Below, one piece after another: positions 17,659 through 25,584 of a stretch of 64,000 nucleotides of DNA. The notes under the pieces are model-generated. The model was given only the letters and a program-made list of their open reading frames with translations. It searched no databases and had not been told where the DNA came from. Each line of letters opens with the position of its first letter. Position 1 is the stretch's first letter. The translations under genes and the position numbers were made by a program. The DNA is from SZUA-430 sp044220975 (GTDB taxonomy: Bacteria > Pseudomonadota > Alphaproteobacteria > Micropepsales > Micropepsaceae), in contig JBGAPZ010000007.1 of the NCBI GenBank assembly GCA_044220975.1, forward strand, positions 1 through 64,000. The letters are read 5' to 3'.

Positions 17659-17943
17659 TTAGCCAGCGGCCTTGGCGAGGATCGGCCCGAGCTTCATGGC
17701 AACGCCCATGTCGCCGGCAACCTTGAGCTTGCCCTGCATGAAGGCGGTCGTGCCGTCGAGTTCGCGCGAGACCATCTTTTTGAACGTGTCGAGCGAAACA
17801 GTGATCGTGCAGTCGGCGGGCTTGTTTTCCGTCGAGATGTTGCCGTTACCCTCGAAGTCGAACTTCAACGTGGCGTTCAGACCCGAGTTGCCGCCGCCGA
17901 TCGCTTTGCGCATGCCGTCGGCGATTTGTTCGATTTCGGTCAT
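17659..17943 (-). CDS. SCP2 sterol-carrier domain protein
   Basis: A 94-residue SCP-2 domain by itself: an amphipathic N-terminal helix, then LKFDFEGNGNISTENKPADCTITVSLDTFKKMVSRELD in separate strands, and the closing FMQGKLKVAGDMGVAMKLGPIL that lines the lipid tunnel. It binds lipids or acyl-CoA, probably in the cytosol. ATG 17943 was chosen because AAGGAAGG sits just upstream; a longer frame to 18009 lacks support. It precedes the lysophospholipase-like gene. Confidence 0.88.
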   Translation of the reverse strand: MTEIEQIADGMRKAIGGGNSGLNATLKFDFEGNGNISTENKPADCTITVSLDTFKKMVSRELDGTTAFMQGKLKVAGDMGVAMKLGPILAKAAG

Positions 17944-18102
17944 TCTGGTTTTCCTTCCTTCAGAAGTTGGGGTGGTGAGACAGATAGTGACGGGTACGGC
18001 GCCCGTCAAAAGCGCCCAACCCCATCGGCGGGGCGGGTTATAGCAGGGCTCGCGGGCGGCGCACTAGGGGGCGTCCGCCCCCTAAATACCGTAGGGGTTG
18101 TA

Positions 18103-18168
18103 GGCGGATGCGGTTGCGGGTGCGCGATGAAACGCGGCACGCTTTGACCGTCACCGCTGAGTCGGAGC
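18103..18168. repeat. 66-bp direct repeat, copy 1 (leader of first GNAT)
   Basis: A 66-bp sequence, 64 of 66 bases identical to 18836-18901, ending just before the ribosome-binding region of the first GNAT gene. The two differences are G/C and G/A changes. It is more conserved than the genes that follow it. Confidence 0.9.
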
Positions 18169-18176
18169 GCGTACCC

Positions 18177-18794
18177 ATGGCCGAGGCCCGTCCCCCGCAG
18201 AAGATACGTATCGAGACACCGCATTTCCTCTTGCGCACGGTCGAACCACAGGACGTGACGCCCCGATGGGCCGCGTGGCTTGCTGACCCTGAGAAGACAC
18301 GCATGTTGAACGCGAAACCGATGACGCTGAGCGTCGATGACTTGCAGAAATACTTGGCCAACTTCGATCAAGCGAAAGCCCACTGCCTCGGCATCTTCGA
18401 TCGGGAGTCGGGCGAGATGCTCGGGTTCTGGGAGGTTTATATCGATTGGGCCCGCCGGGAGTTTCTGCTGAACGTGCTGATGGGCGAGCGGCCGCGAGCG
18501 GGCTTGCGCGCGCGTGAGGAGACTCAGCATGCGCTGAACTTCTATTTCTTCGGCGAGCTTGGCCTTGAGGCGATGCGCTGTTCGGCCCTGTCGACGAACA
18601 CGCGGGTGTTAGACGTGCTCGCTTTCAATGGTGCCATTCATGAGCATACGTCGCACAAGCCTTCTGCAACGGGCGGGGAACCTGTCGAGATTTTTCACTA
18701 CCGTGTGACGAAGGCGGCATGGACGGCGGCGCGCGCTCGACGGCTCGCACGCGAAGCGGCGGGAGAAGCAAGCGAACCAAAATTTGGCCTGTAG
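18177..18794 (+). CDS. GNAT-family acetyltransferase, copy 1
   Basis: A 205-residue RimJ/RimL-type GNAT: IETPHFLLRTVEPQDVTPRWAAWLADPE (N-terminal beta strands and helix), GFWEVYID, then LNVLMGERPRAGLRAREETQHALNFYF around the acetyl-CoA site, and ALSTNTRVLDVLAFNGAIHEH. The Q/RxxGxG/A loop is weak, so activity is uncertain. ATG 18177 follows a CGGAG site; an in-frame start at 18108 would lie inside the repeated leader. The neighbour downstream is a clear paralog (about half identical), so the two arose by tandem duplication. Confidence 0.75.
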   Translation: MAEARPPQKIRIETPHFLLRTVEPQDVTPRWAAWLADPEKTRMLNAKPMTLSVDDLQKYLANFDQAKAHCLGIFDRESGEMLGFWEVYIDWARREFLLNVLMGERPRAGLRAREETQHALNFYFFGELGLEAMRCSALSTNTRVLDVLAFNGAIHEHTSHKPSATGGEPVEIFHYRVTKAAWTAARARRLAREAAGEASEPKFGL

Positions 18795-18835
18795 GTCGCG
18801 CATGGCGCTCACCGCAACATGCCGCAGGGTCGTGG

Positions 18836-18901
18836 GGCGGATGCGGTTGCGGGTGCGCGATCAAACGCGGCACGCTTTGACCATCACCGCTGAGTCGGAG
18901 C
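18836..18901. repeat. 66-bp direct repeat, copy 2 (leader of second GNAT)
   Basis: Partner of the repeat at 18103-18168, 733 bp away, placed at the same distance before the second GNAT start. In copy 1 the repeat is in frame with the gene, in copy 2 it is not, so it is unlikely to be coding. It probably carries the promoter or 5' untranslated region. Confidence 0.9.
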
Positions 18902-18910
18902 AATACCGTC

Positions 18911-19543
18911 ATGAGCACCCCCGCGAGCACCCCCGCTGCACCGCGCCGTATCCATTTGGAGGCACCGAATTACATCCTGCGCGCCGTGGAATCCGACGAT
19001 GTGACGGATCGCTGGGCGGCGTGGCTCGCCGATCCAGCGAACATGCGCATGCTAAATGCGACGCCGATGGCGCTGAACGTGGATGACATCCGCAAGTACG
19101 TCGCCGGATTCGATCACGTGAAGGCCCATATCCTTGGCATCTTCGAGCGGGTGTCGGGCAAGATGATTGGGTTTTGGGAAGTGTACATCGATTGGACCCA
19201 CCGCGAGTTCTTGCTCAACATCCTCATCGGCGATCACGGCGAGGGACCGAAGCAGCCGCGCAGAGAGACGCTGATCGTTCTGCTTGGATATTTCTTTGGC
19301 AATTTGGGACTCGAGACGATGCGATGCTCGGTCCTTGCTACGAACACACGCGTCGTGAACCTGTTCGCCGCCCGAGGTTTCTTGCACGAGCATACGTCAA
19401 AACAGCCTTCGGCCGTCGACGGTGAGCCGTTGGACATATTGCACTATAGCGTAACGAGAGCGGTTTGGGCCGCGATGCGGGCCGAACGCATTGCGCGCGA
19501 ACGGGCTGCAGCGGCCGGCCAAAAGAAAAGCGGACCCCATTAG
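18911..19543 (+). CDS. GNAT-family acetyltransferase, copy 2
   Basis: A 210-residue paralog of the preceding gene: LEAPNYILRAVESDDVTDRWAAWLADP, IGFWEVYIDWTHREFLLNILIGD, NLGLETMRCSVLATNTRVVNLFAARGF. The ARGF segment near the C-terminal end and the LNxLxGD strand match the GNAT fold. The acetyl-CoA loop is replaced by a basic EGPKQPRRE stretch, again weakly conserved. ATG 18911 is preceded by the second copy of the 66-bp leader. The acceptor substrate is unknown. Confidence 0.76.
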   Translation: MSTPASTPAAPRRIHLEAPNYILRAVESDDVTDRWAAWLADPANMRMLNATPMALNVDDIRKYVAGFDHVKAHILGIFERVSGKMIGFWEVYIDWTHREFLLNILIGDHGEGPKQPRRETLIVLLGYFFGNLGLETMRCSVLATNTRVVNLFAARGFLHEHTSKQPSAVDGEPLDILHYSVTRAVWAAMRAERIARERAAAAGQKKSGPH

Positions 19544-19578
19544 GGGCCCGCGGCGTGAGTCATCAAGACCGAAAAGTC

Positions 19579-20271
19579 TCAGTTCGTGTCGATCGTCAGA
19601 CTGATCGTTACCGCGTGACTGTCGTTATCGTGCTTGTTGTTCGCGATGTTGTTCTTGCCTGCGAAATACGACGTGTTTGGCCCGTCGAAATACCGGTAAC
19701 CCAAACCAACATCGACGCCGGGCGCGACTTCGTAGTTGAGGCCCGCCCCGAGTTGCCAGGCAAATCCACTGCTCTCCGTGTCGAAGTCGTTAAACCATTT
19801 GTCACCGCCTGTGGTGACTAACGCGCCATCGAAATGCGAGCGTGCCCAGCCGGCGCCGGCGATCACGTAAGGCTTCACCTTCATGCCCACGTCGATATCG
19901 TAAGCCACGTTCGACATGATCGAGAACGTCGACATGTTCGCGTCGATCGATCCCGACGACCCGCCAAAGAAGGTCTGTTCCGACCAAGCCCCGCCAACAT
20001 CGCTGCGCCGATAGGACGCTTCAAGCTCGATGCGGAGTCCCTTGACCCAGTTGTCGAGTCCGGTTCCGACCGCGGCGCCGACGACGAAGCCGGTGTCGGC
20101 ATCGAACGATTCGCGCGACGTGTAAAAGCCGCTCACGCCACCGTTCGCGTCATCCTGCAAAAAATTCCCGCCGCCAAAGACGCTTACATAAACGCCATCT
20201 GCGTCGGCTTGGGGAGCGGTGGCCAGCAGCGCCATTGCGGTTGTAGCCAACCAGAGTTTCTTAACTTGCAT
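19579..20271 (-). CDS. Outer-membrane beta-barrel protein 1 (Omp25/opacity-like)
   Basis: A 230-residue protein with a signal peptide (MQVKKLWLATTAMALLATAPQADA read as lipid-free, cleavage near 24), followed by an eight-strand barrel: VYVSVFGGGNF at the first strand, alternating aromatic residues, and the periodic GLRIELEASYRRSDVGG, PYVIAGAGWAR, QLGAGLNYEVAPGVDVGLGYRYFDGP and a C-terminal VTISLTIDTN strand. It belongs to the porin-like opacity family of alphaproteobacteria. The start is ATG 20271 with CTCGGAGA upstream. It is the last of three paralogous barrels lying head to tail. Confidence 0.85.
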   Translation of the reverse strand: MQVKKLWLATTAMALLATAPQADADGVYVSVFGGGNFLQDDANGGVSGFYTSRESFDADTGFVVGAAVGTGLDNWVKGLRIELEASYRRSDVGGAWSEQTFFGGSSGSIDANMSTFSIMSNVAYDIDVGMKVKPYVIAGAGWARSHFDGALVTTGGDKWFNDFDTESSGFAWQLGAGLNYEVAPGVDVGLGYRYFDGPNTSYFAGKNNIANNKHDNDSHAVTISLTIDTN

Positions 20272-20338
20272 GGCAATCTCCGAGCTAGTCTGGCTCCGGC
20301 TCAAGCGAACCGTGGTTCAGTGAGCGGGCGCTGTAGCG

Positions 20339-20366
20339 AAAAGGCCGGCGACCGAAGCCGCCGGCC
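20339..20366 (-). terminator. Rho-independent terminator after barrel protein 2
   Basis: On the minus strand, just after the stop of the second barrel gene, GGCCGGCG/CGCCGGCC forms an 8-bp stem with an 8-nt loop (20343-20350 with 20359-20366) followed by TTTT. It separates the second barrel gene from the third. Confidence 0.75.
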
Positions 20367-20374
20367 CTTGATCG

Positions 20375-21079
20375 TTAGTTGATGCCAACCGTTAGGTTGA
20401 CCTGCACAACGTGACTTTCATTGTCGAGCTTGTCGTCGCCGTTGAATTCGAAATCGACAACGTCGTAAACTCTTGGGCCGACGAAATAGCGGTAGCCGAG
20501 ACCGATATCGACGTCGGGCATGACTTCGTAGTTGAAGCCCAAACCAACTTGCCAAGCGAAGCCCGAGTTCTCGGTTTCGGTGGAGTTTCGGAAGGTATTG
20601 GTCGGACCGCCGTCGGTGAAGGTGGAGACCTGTGCAAAGTCAGCTTTGGTGCGCGCCCAGCCGACGCCGCCGCCGACGTATGGCCGAATCTTGCTGCCGA
20701 TGTCGATGTCGTACCAAGCATTTGCCATGATCGCGAACGTCGACATATTTCCGTCGAGGGTCCCACCGGTGCTGCCGGTGCTGGTGGTCCAGCGACCGCC
20801 AACGTCGTTGCGGCGATATCCGACTTCGAGTTCCGCGCGCAGGCCCTTTGCCCACTTATCCAAACGGGTGCCAATGGCGGCGCCAATAACGAAACCGGTG
20901 TCCGGGTCTGTCGCAAAGGATGCCGAGCTGTAGTTCGACGTGAAGTGCCGAGAATTGTCAGTGAGTAGGTTCGCACCCCCAAAGACGCTCACGTACATAT
21001 CGCTTGCGGCTTGGGCTTGTTGAACCCCCGCAAGCACGGCCAGCGCCGATGACGCCAGCAAAATCCGTTTCATTCGCAT
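20375..21079 (-). CDS. Outer-membrane beta-barrel protein 2 (Omp25/opacity-like)
   Basis: A 234-residue paralog of its neighbours: signal peptide ending QQAQA (residue 24), then MYVSVFGGANL, RAELEVGYRRNDVGG, MSTFAIMANAWYDIDIG, KIRPYVGGGVGWAR, WQVGLGFNYEVMPDVDIGLGYRYFVGP and the terminal strand VVQVNLTVGIN. ATG 21079 follows a GGAG site. It is closer to barrel 3 (same PYVGGGVGWAR and ending VNLTVGIN) than to barrel 1. A strong terminator follows it, so each barrel may be made from its own message. Confidence 0.86.
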   Translation of the reverse strand: MRMKRILLASSALAVLAGVQQAQAASDMYVSVFGGANLLTDNSRHFTSNYSSASFATDPDTGFVIGAAIGTRLDKWAKGLRAELEVGYRRNDVGGRWTTSTGSTGGTLDGNMSTFAIMANAWYDIDIGSKIRPYVGGGVGWARTKADFAQVSTFTDGGPTNTFRNSTETENSGFAWQVGLGFNYEVMPDVDIGLGYRYFVGPRVYDVVDFEFNGDDKLDNESHVVQVNLTVGIN

Positions 21080-21200
21080 GCATGTCTCCTGACAATTCGT
21101 TGTGTTCCAAGCTGCAGACTTGGGTCTTCGTCAGGCCAAACACTCCACCAGGAGTTTCTTGAGCGAGCCATTCGGCTTCGTTCTCTTTGGGATTGAAACG

Positions 21201-21224
21201 GACGGGATGCCCCTGCCGCCCGTC
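21201..21224 (-). terminator. Possible terminator after barrel protein 3
   Basis: On the minus strand GACGGG and CCCGTC pair around a 12-nt loop just after the barrel 3 stop codon, followed by CGTTTC. The short stem and weak T run make it a modest candidate. Confidence 0.4.
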
Positions 21225-21238
21225 TAGGCTCGCATTGC

Positions 21239-21943
21239 TTAGTTGATCCCGACGGTCAGGTTGACCAATACCGAATGATTTTCGTTGTCGATTCCATTCA
21301 CAACTGCATGGTTGTGAATGAGGTCGTTCTCGATGCCATCGAACCCTGGTGCTCTTTGGTATCTGTAGCCGAGGCCGACATCGACGTCCGGCGCAACTTC
21401 ATAATTGAAGCCAAGGCCAAGCTGCCAGGTGAAGCCTGCGTTTTCTTGCGCGGTCGCCGTTGCACTCGAAGTGTTGTCGATGAACGCCAACTCAAGCCGA
21501 GAGCGCGCCCAGCCCACACCGCCGCCGACGTATGGGCGAATCTTCGACCCCACATCGATGTCGTACCAAGCATTCGCCATGATGGCGAACGTCGACACGT
21601 TGCCGTCGAGGATGCCACTGGTGCTGCTGCCACTGTCGCCCGTCAGAAAGAAATCGCCGCTAACGTCGTTTCGCCGATACGACGCTTCCAGCTCTATGCG
21701 CAGTCCCTTCACCCAGTTCGTGAGTTCTGTCCCTATCGCGCCGCCCACGATGAAGCCCTGGCCAGAATCGCTGGAGAAGTTGAGCGACGTGAAGGTGTGG
21801 TTCGTGGCGGTGTCACGACCTGAGAACTCGTTGTGGTTCCATCCGCCAAGCACGCTCACGTAGAGGTCGCGCGCCTGGACATCGTTGATGGACGCACAGA
21901 GTGCGAGCGCCGCCGAAGCCAAAAGTAGTTGTTTAGTTTGCAT
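21239..21943 (-). CDS. Outer-membrane beta-barrel protein 3 (Omp25/opacity-like)
   Basis: A 234-residue barrel, first in transcription order of the three. The signal peptide ends near 24 (INDVQA), then LYVSVLGGWNHNEFSG, GFIVGGAIGTELTNWVKGLRIELEASYRRNDVSGDF, STFAIMANAWYDIDVGSKIRPYVGGGVGWAR, WQLGLGFNYEVAPDVDVGLGYRY and the terminal strand VLVNLTVGIN. A GGAGGCACGC site precedes ATG 21943. Shared signatures with barrels 1 and 2 show tandem duplication. Surface loops differ most, as in other barrel families. Confidence 0.86.
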   Translation of the reverse strand: MQTKQLLLASAALALCASINDVQARDLYVSVLGGWNHNEFSGRDTATNHTFTSLNFSSDSGQGFIVGGAIGTELTNWVKGLRIELEASYRRNDVSGDFFLTGDSGSSTSGILDGNVSTFAIMANAWYDIDVGSKIRPYVGGGVGWARSRLELAFIDNTSSATATAQENAGFTWQLGLGFNYEVAPDVDVGLGYRYQRAPGFDGIENDLIHNHAVVNGIDNENHSVLVNLTVGIN

Positions 21944-21984
21944 GCGTGCCTCCTAGAAATTCCAGCTAGTTATCCGTGAAATTC

Positions 21985-22014
21985 GAACGGGCGGGGTTTC
22001 CCCGCCGCCCGTTC
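21985..22014 (-). terminator. Possible terminator after outer-membrane protein 4
   Basis: A GC-rich inverted repeat (GAACGGGCGG paired with CCGCCCGTTC, with internal GGGG-AAA-CCCC) just downstream of the fourth barrel gene. On the minus strand it is followed by GAATTTC rather than a true T run, so confidence is moderate. Confidence 0.45.
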
Positions 22015-22033
22015 CTTTCGCGTTCAGGCTAAC

Positions 22034-22921
22034 TCACGGATATTCGTGCGGCGCCCACGTGATCAGATCAGGCGACTCGAAGCCCGGACCTTCGCGATCC
22101 ATTTTCTGCAGATCGTCGCCGCCGCCGAACAAGAAGCGGACGCCGACGCGCACTTCGTGGCGATCGAGGTCATAGGTCGGGTTGTTGAATTCTTCGAGGT
22201 GACGGCCCTTGTATTCGAGGTACGTCGACACCGGGACCGACTTGCCGAACAAGTACTCGATGCCCAAGCCCCAGTTCCATTCGGAGATGTCGTCGGGGTT
22301 GGCCGAGTGCGAGGTCTGGCCGGCCAGATAGCCGACGCCGCCCGAGAGCTTCAGTTTGTTGCTGGCGTAGTACGCAGCGCCCGCATGCAGGAAGCCCGCG
22401 TCCTTCACGAGCCCCCAAAGGGTCGTGTCGCTGTCCATGTAACCGGCTTGGGCGCTCAACGTCCAAACGTTGCAGTAGTATTGACCTTCGAGGCCGGCGG
22501 CGAAGACCACGCCGTCGGACGAGCTGTCGCCGCCGACGTTTACGCGGCCGACCGCTGCGAAGACGCCGATGCCACCGACTGCCGGATCGTTGTAGTTGAT
22601 GTGCGCGCCGCCACCGAAGCCACCATGGAACGAGCCGCAGAGTTCGCCGCCGCAGTCGTTGTCATAGGCTTCGTCCAACGATGCTTCGCCGAAGATGTCG
22701 AGCTGCAGGTTGACGCGGTCGCTGTACGGGATGTTGACCGAGCCGCTGCCGTGTAGCGAGCTGTAGTCCAGCTTGTCGCTATTGCCGTTGTTGTAGTCGT
22801 AATCTTCCCAGGCATAGCCCAGCCCGAGATTCATCTTGCCCATGTACTGGCCCGCTTGGGCCGGGGCGGCGGCGATGGCCACGAGGGCAGTCGTCGCAAG
22901 TGCAATCGTCTTCAAGGTCAT
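22034..22921 (-). CDS. Outer-membrane porin-like protein
   Basis: A 295-residue secreted protein unlike its three neighbours. ATG 22921 sits after an excellent AGGAGGGACTA site. The signal peptide ends APAQA (about residue 23). The mature part has many short amphipathic strands rich in Gly, Tyr and Asn (LGLGYAWEDYDYN, GGFGGGAHINY, AAGLEGQYYC, LSGGVGYLAG, WGLGIEYLFG, HEVRVGVRFLFGGG). Two Cys pairs (DNDCGGELC and YYC) are unusual for a porin. It is most likely an outer-membrane barrel or channel, but I cannot name the family. Confidence 0.7.
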   Translation of the reverse strand: MTLKTIALATTALVAIAAAPAQAGQYMGKMNLGLGYAWEDYDYNNGNSDKLDYSSLHGSGSVNIPYSDRVNLQLDIFGEASLDEAYDNDCGGELCGSFHGGFGGGAHINYNDPAVGGIGVFAAVGRVNVGGDSSSDGVVFAAGLEGQYYCNVWTLSAQAGYMDSDTTLWGLVKDAGFLHAGAAYYASNKLKLSGGVGYLAGQTSHSANPDDISEWNWGLGIEYLFGKSVPVSTYLEYKGRHLEEFNNPTYDLDRHEVRVGVRFLFGGGDDLQKMDREGPGFESPDLITWAPHEYP

Positions 22922-23164
22922 TAGTCCCTCCTGAATATCGCCGCGGTCGCAGAGACGCCTCTGCATCCGTCGTCTCCCTCAGAAGGACACCCCGTGGTTA
23001 ACGAGACCTTAGTGGCCCGAATCTTTTTGGCTAACCAACCGCCGGAATATAGGGAAATCGAGATTCGGAAACACAGTGCGCGAGCATGTTCGCGCCGATC
23101 TCATCGCGAACGTGCTTTTCGAGTCACATGATTAAGGCGGCTTTTCGGGTTACGGAACGCAACG

Positions 23165-24826
23165 TCAGATATTCGCGCCTGCAGCCTTCATCGCGTCGCG
23201 TAACGGTCCCAGATGCTGTTCGTAGTTCTTCCAGCGGCCGGCCGACCGCTTGTAAACGGGCTGGCGCACTTGCCAGACACTTGCCGTTAGAACCGTGCGT
23301 TGAACGTCCTGCGGCCGGAGACATGCTTCGTCCCACGGCAGACCTACAAAATCGATCAGTTTGCGCGAGACTTCTTCTTGGTTCTCGACCAAGTCTTCGT
23401 AGTCGATCTCGAGCATGCGGCCTGGCAGCACGTCGCGCCAGTGCTGCATCAGCTGCAGGTAATGCGCGTAGTGGTGACCTAGATCGGCAAGGCTGCGCGC
23501 GTAGGAATGCGCATCATTGAAGTTCTGCTGCAAAATCGACAGGCACGTGTCGAAGGGATTGCGGCGCGTGTGAATTATGCGGGCTTTCGGGAATAACGTC
23601 GCGATGAATCCGACTGCTTGGAAATTGTGGGGCATCTTGTCGGTGACGCGGGTTGCGCTCGCGTTGCGTGCCTTGACGTCGATCGCATCGAGATAACGCT
23701 GCGCCAAGACTTCGGCACCGACCCAGGTAAGCTGGCGCGCGTTCTTGTGAATGCCGTCGTCGCGGAAGACCAAGCTCGCCATCTCGCGTTCGCATTTCTT
23801 GATCGTCTCGAGCTCGCCCGCGGCATGAACCTTTGGGTGGGCTGCGATGATCGTTTCGGTCAGCGTTGTGCCCGAGCGCGGCATGCCGACGATGAAAACC
23901 GGCCGTTCGCTGTCCAAGCCGAAGTCGCGTCGATCGTCGAAGAATTTGCGGGTGTAGGTTTGCCGGAGGTCGGCATAGGCCTGCTCAAGCGCCTTGGCAT
24001 CGTATTTTCCGCCCGCCGCCTTGTTTGCGAGGTCGTAATAGCGGAAGGCGTCGTCGTAGCGGCCGATATCGTCGTTCATCTTGGCTGCGGCGAAGTAAAG
24101 GCCGCGCAATTCCTTAGCGCTGGTGTCTTTGCCGGCGATCATCTCTTCGACCTTGGCGATGATCGGATCACCGGCTTTGAACTTGCGAGCGTTCGACAGA
24201 TTCACATAGCCCGCGGATACTTCTGGAGCGGCCGCGATCAACGACTCGGCGACTTCCTCAGCCTCTTTCGTGCGGCCAAGACCCAGCAATGCGCGGCTGA
24301 CGCCTGACTTCGCGCTTTGGCTGTCGGGTTTCAGTTTTTGAAGACGGTCGAAGCATTTGAGCGCGCGCTCGCCCTGCCCCGCCAGGTTCAGTGTGCGGCC
24401 GAGATTCAGCCAGGAATCCGCCATGTCAGGCTTGATCGCGAGGGAGCGTTCTAGCGTTGCGATCGCTTCTTCGAAGCGACGCACCAGCGAAAGCGCGTTG
24501 CCGTAATTGTTCAAACAGACAGGATCTTTCGGCCGTGCAGCGACGGCGCGCTCCAAAAGATCGAAGGCCGCGTCGTGGTTGCCCGCTTCCATCGCGAGAA
24601 CACCCAGCAAGTTCAGCGCATCGGGCTGGTTCGGCACTTTCGCAAGGACAGCGCGGTAGATCCTCTCCGCATCTTCGCCACGACCCGCCTTGTGGTGCTC
24701 GATCCCAGCCTCAAGCTGCTTCTGCAGTTCGAACGGATTGACGGGATAGTTCCACCCGGGTGCGCCACCACCCTTTTGCATCGGCATTCCAAGACCGGGG
24801 AGGCGAGGCGTTTGCGGATTGGACAT
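23165..24826 (-). CDS. TPR-repeat sulfotransferase
   Basis: A 553-residue two-part protein. The N-terminal half (about 40-270) has TPR repeats, e.g. GEDAERIYRAVLAKVPNQPDALNLLGVLAMEAGN and FEEAIATLERSLAIKPDMADSWLNLG read as separate helices. The C-terminal half begins PVFIVGMPRSGTTLTETI, the 5'-phosphosulfate loop of PAPS-dependent sulfotransferases, and later has IIHTRRNPFDTCLSILQ, the 3'-phosphate-binding segment. It should transfer sulfate from PAPS to a carbohydrate, lipid or protein. This TPR-sulfotransferase architecture is common in alphaproteobacteria. ATG 24826 is preferred, although GTG 24874 is possible. Confidence 0.87.
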   Translation of the reverse strand: MSNPQTPRLPGLGMPMQKGGGAPGWNYPVNPFELQKQLEAGIEHHKAGRGEDAERIYRAVLAKVPNQPDALNLLGVLAMEAGNHDAAFDLLERAVAARPKDPVCLNNYGNALSLVRRFEEAIATLERSLAIKPDMADSWLNLGRTLNLAGQGERALKCFDRLQKLKPDSQSAKSGVSRALLGLGRTKEAEEVAESLIAAAPEVSAGYVNLSNARKFKAGDPIIAKVEEMIAGKDTSAKELRGLYFAAAKMNDDIGRYDDAFRYYDLANKAAGGKYDAKALEQAYADLRQTYTRKFFDDRRDFGLDSERPVFIVGMPRSGTTLTETIIAAHPKVHAAGELETIKKCEREMASLVFRDDGIHKNARQLTWVGAEVLAQRYLDAIDVKARNASATRVTDKMPHNFQAVGFIATLFPKARIIHTRRNPFDTCLSILQQNFNDAHSYARSLADLGHHYAHYLQLMQHWRDVLPGRMLEIDYEDLVENQEEVSRKLIDFVGLPWDEACLRPQDVQRTVLTASVWQVRQPVYKRSAGRWKNYEQHLGPLRDAMKAAGANI

Positions 24827-24919
24827 GGGCGGGCTCACAGAAACTGATGGGGAAGAGTAGGCCGGATGGGCCACAGAATCGCTAGGGTTTTAGGCTTAGC
24901 ACAGCAGCGCCGCAGCGGG

Positions 24920-24948
24920 CTTGAACGTCCGATTTTCTATCCCCATCT
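24920..24948 (+). promoter_or_regulatory. Candidate heat-shock (RpoH) promoter of hsp20
   Basis: CTTGAA (24920-24925) and CCATCT (24943-24948) lie 17 bp apart, matching the CTTG-N17/18-C(C/T)AT form of alphaproteobacterial sigma-32 promoters. The predicted start near 24955 gives a leader of about 105 nt, which is room for the ROSE element. Confidence 0.5.
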
Positions 24949-24954
24949 CACCCT

Positions 24955-25059
24955 TGCTCAGCGGGTGCCCGTGCGGGGCCCGCAAGGAGAGCAAAACCAA
25001 GAAAAACCGGCCATTTCGGCGGATTTTCTTCAATCATCGCTTGGAAAGGATGACACGTC
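24955..25059 (+). promoter_or_regulatory. ROSE-like RNA thermometer in hsp20 leader
   Basis: The final hairpin (25034-25053) pairs TCATC with GATGA, then CTT with AAG around a G-G-A loop, with one bulged G. The left arm holds UCGCU (25037-25041), the UYGCU signature of ROSE thermometers, and the right arm holds the Shine-Dalgarno AAGGA (25046-25050), so the ribosome site is hidden at low temperature. Upstream there is another possible hairpin (GCGGG...CCCGC, near 24960-24982). The gene downstream encodes an Hsp20, the classical ROSE client in alphaproteobacteria. Confidence 0.65.
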
Positions 25060-25527
25060 ATGCGTTTCGATTTTAGCCCCCTCTACCGCTCGACCGTCGG
25101 GTTCGACAGGCTCGCCAATCTGCTCGAGACCGTCAATCAACTGGAACCGGCCGCGCCGAGCTATCCGCCCTACAATATCGAGCAAGTTGCCGACAACGAC
25201 TACCGGATTTCGATGGCGGTAGCAGGCTTCGGCGACAAAGACTTGAGCATCGAGGTGAAGGAGGGCGTTCTCGCCATCACCGGCAAGCGCGATGCGGAAG
25301 AGCCGAAGTCGCACTTCCTCTATCAAGGTATCGCCGGGCGCAGCTTCGAGCGGCGCTTCCAATTGGCCGACCATATGGAGGTCAAGGGCGCTCGTCTTGA
25401 GCACGGTCTACTGCACGTCGACATCGTGCGCGTGATCCCCGAGGAGAAGCGCGCGCGAAAAATCGCGATCAGCTCAGCCAAGGCCGAACCTAAGCTCGTG
25501 GATGCGACGGTCGCAAACGCGGCCTAG
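25060..25527 (+). CDS. Small heat-shock protein, Hsp20/IbpA type
   Basis: A 155-residue alpha-crystallin protein, an ATP-independent holdase that binds unfolding proteins in the cytosol. The domain runs from PPYNIEQVADNDYRISMAVAGF (about 36-57), through LSIEVKEGVLAITGKR and FLYQGIAGRSFERRFQLADHMEVKGARLEHGLLHVDIVR, and ends with IPEEKRARKIAI, which carries the I-x-I/V type anchor. ATG 25060 is 9 bp after AAGGA, which is paired in the ROSE-like hairpin. It is a single-gene unit closed by a strong hairpin. Confidence 0.95.
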   Translation: MRFDFSPLYRSTVGFDRLANLLETVNQLEPAAPSYPPYNIEQVADNDYRISMAVAGFGDKDLSIEVKEGVLAITGKRDAEEPKSHFLYQGIAGRSFERRFQLADHMEVKGARLEHGLLHVDIVRVIPEEKRARKIAISSAKAEPKLVDATVANAA

Positions 25528-25546
25528 GGGTCTCGCGAATACGGAT

Positions 25547-25574
25547 GGCGCCGAGGTAATCGAACCTCGGCGCC
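25547..25574. terminator. Bidirectional hairpin terminator between hsp20 and pat-like gene
   Basis: An 11-bp perfect stem (25547-25557 with 25564-25574) around a 6-nt loop, located between the two convergent stop codons. The flank toward the plus side reads CTTCGCCGTTT. The T run is weak, but stem strength and position favour termination. Confidence 0.65.
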
Positions 25575-25584
25575 CTTCGCCGTT

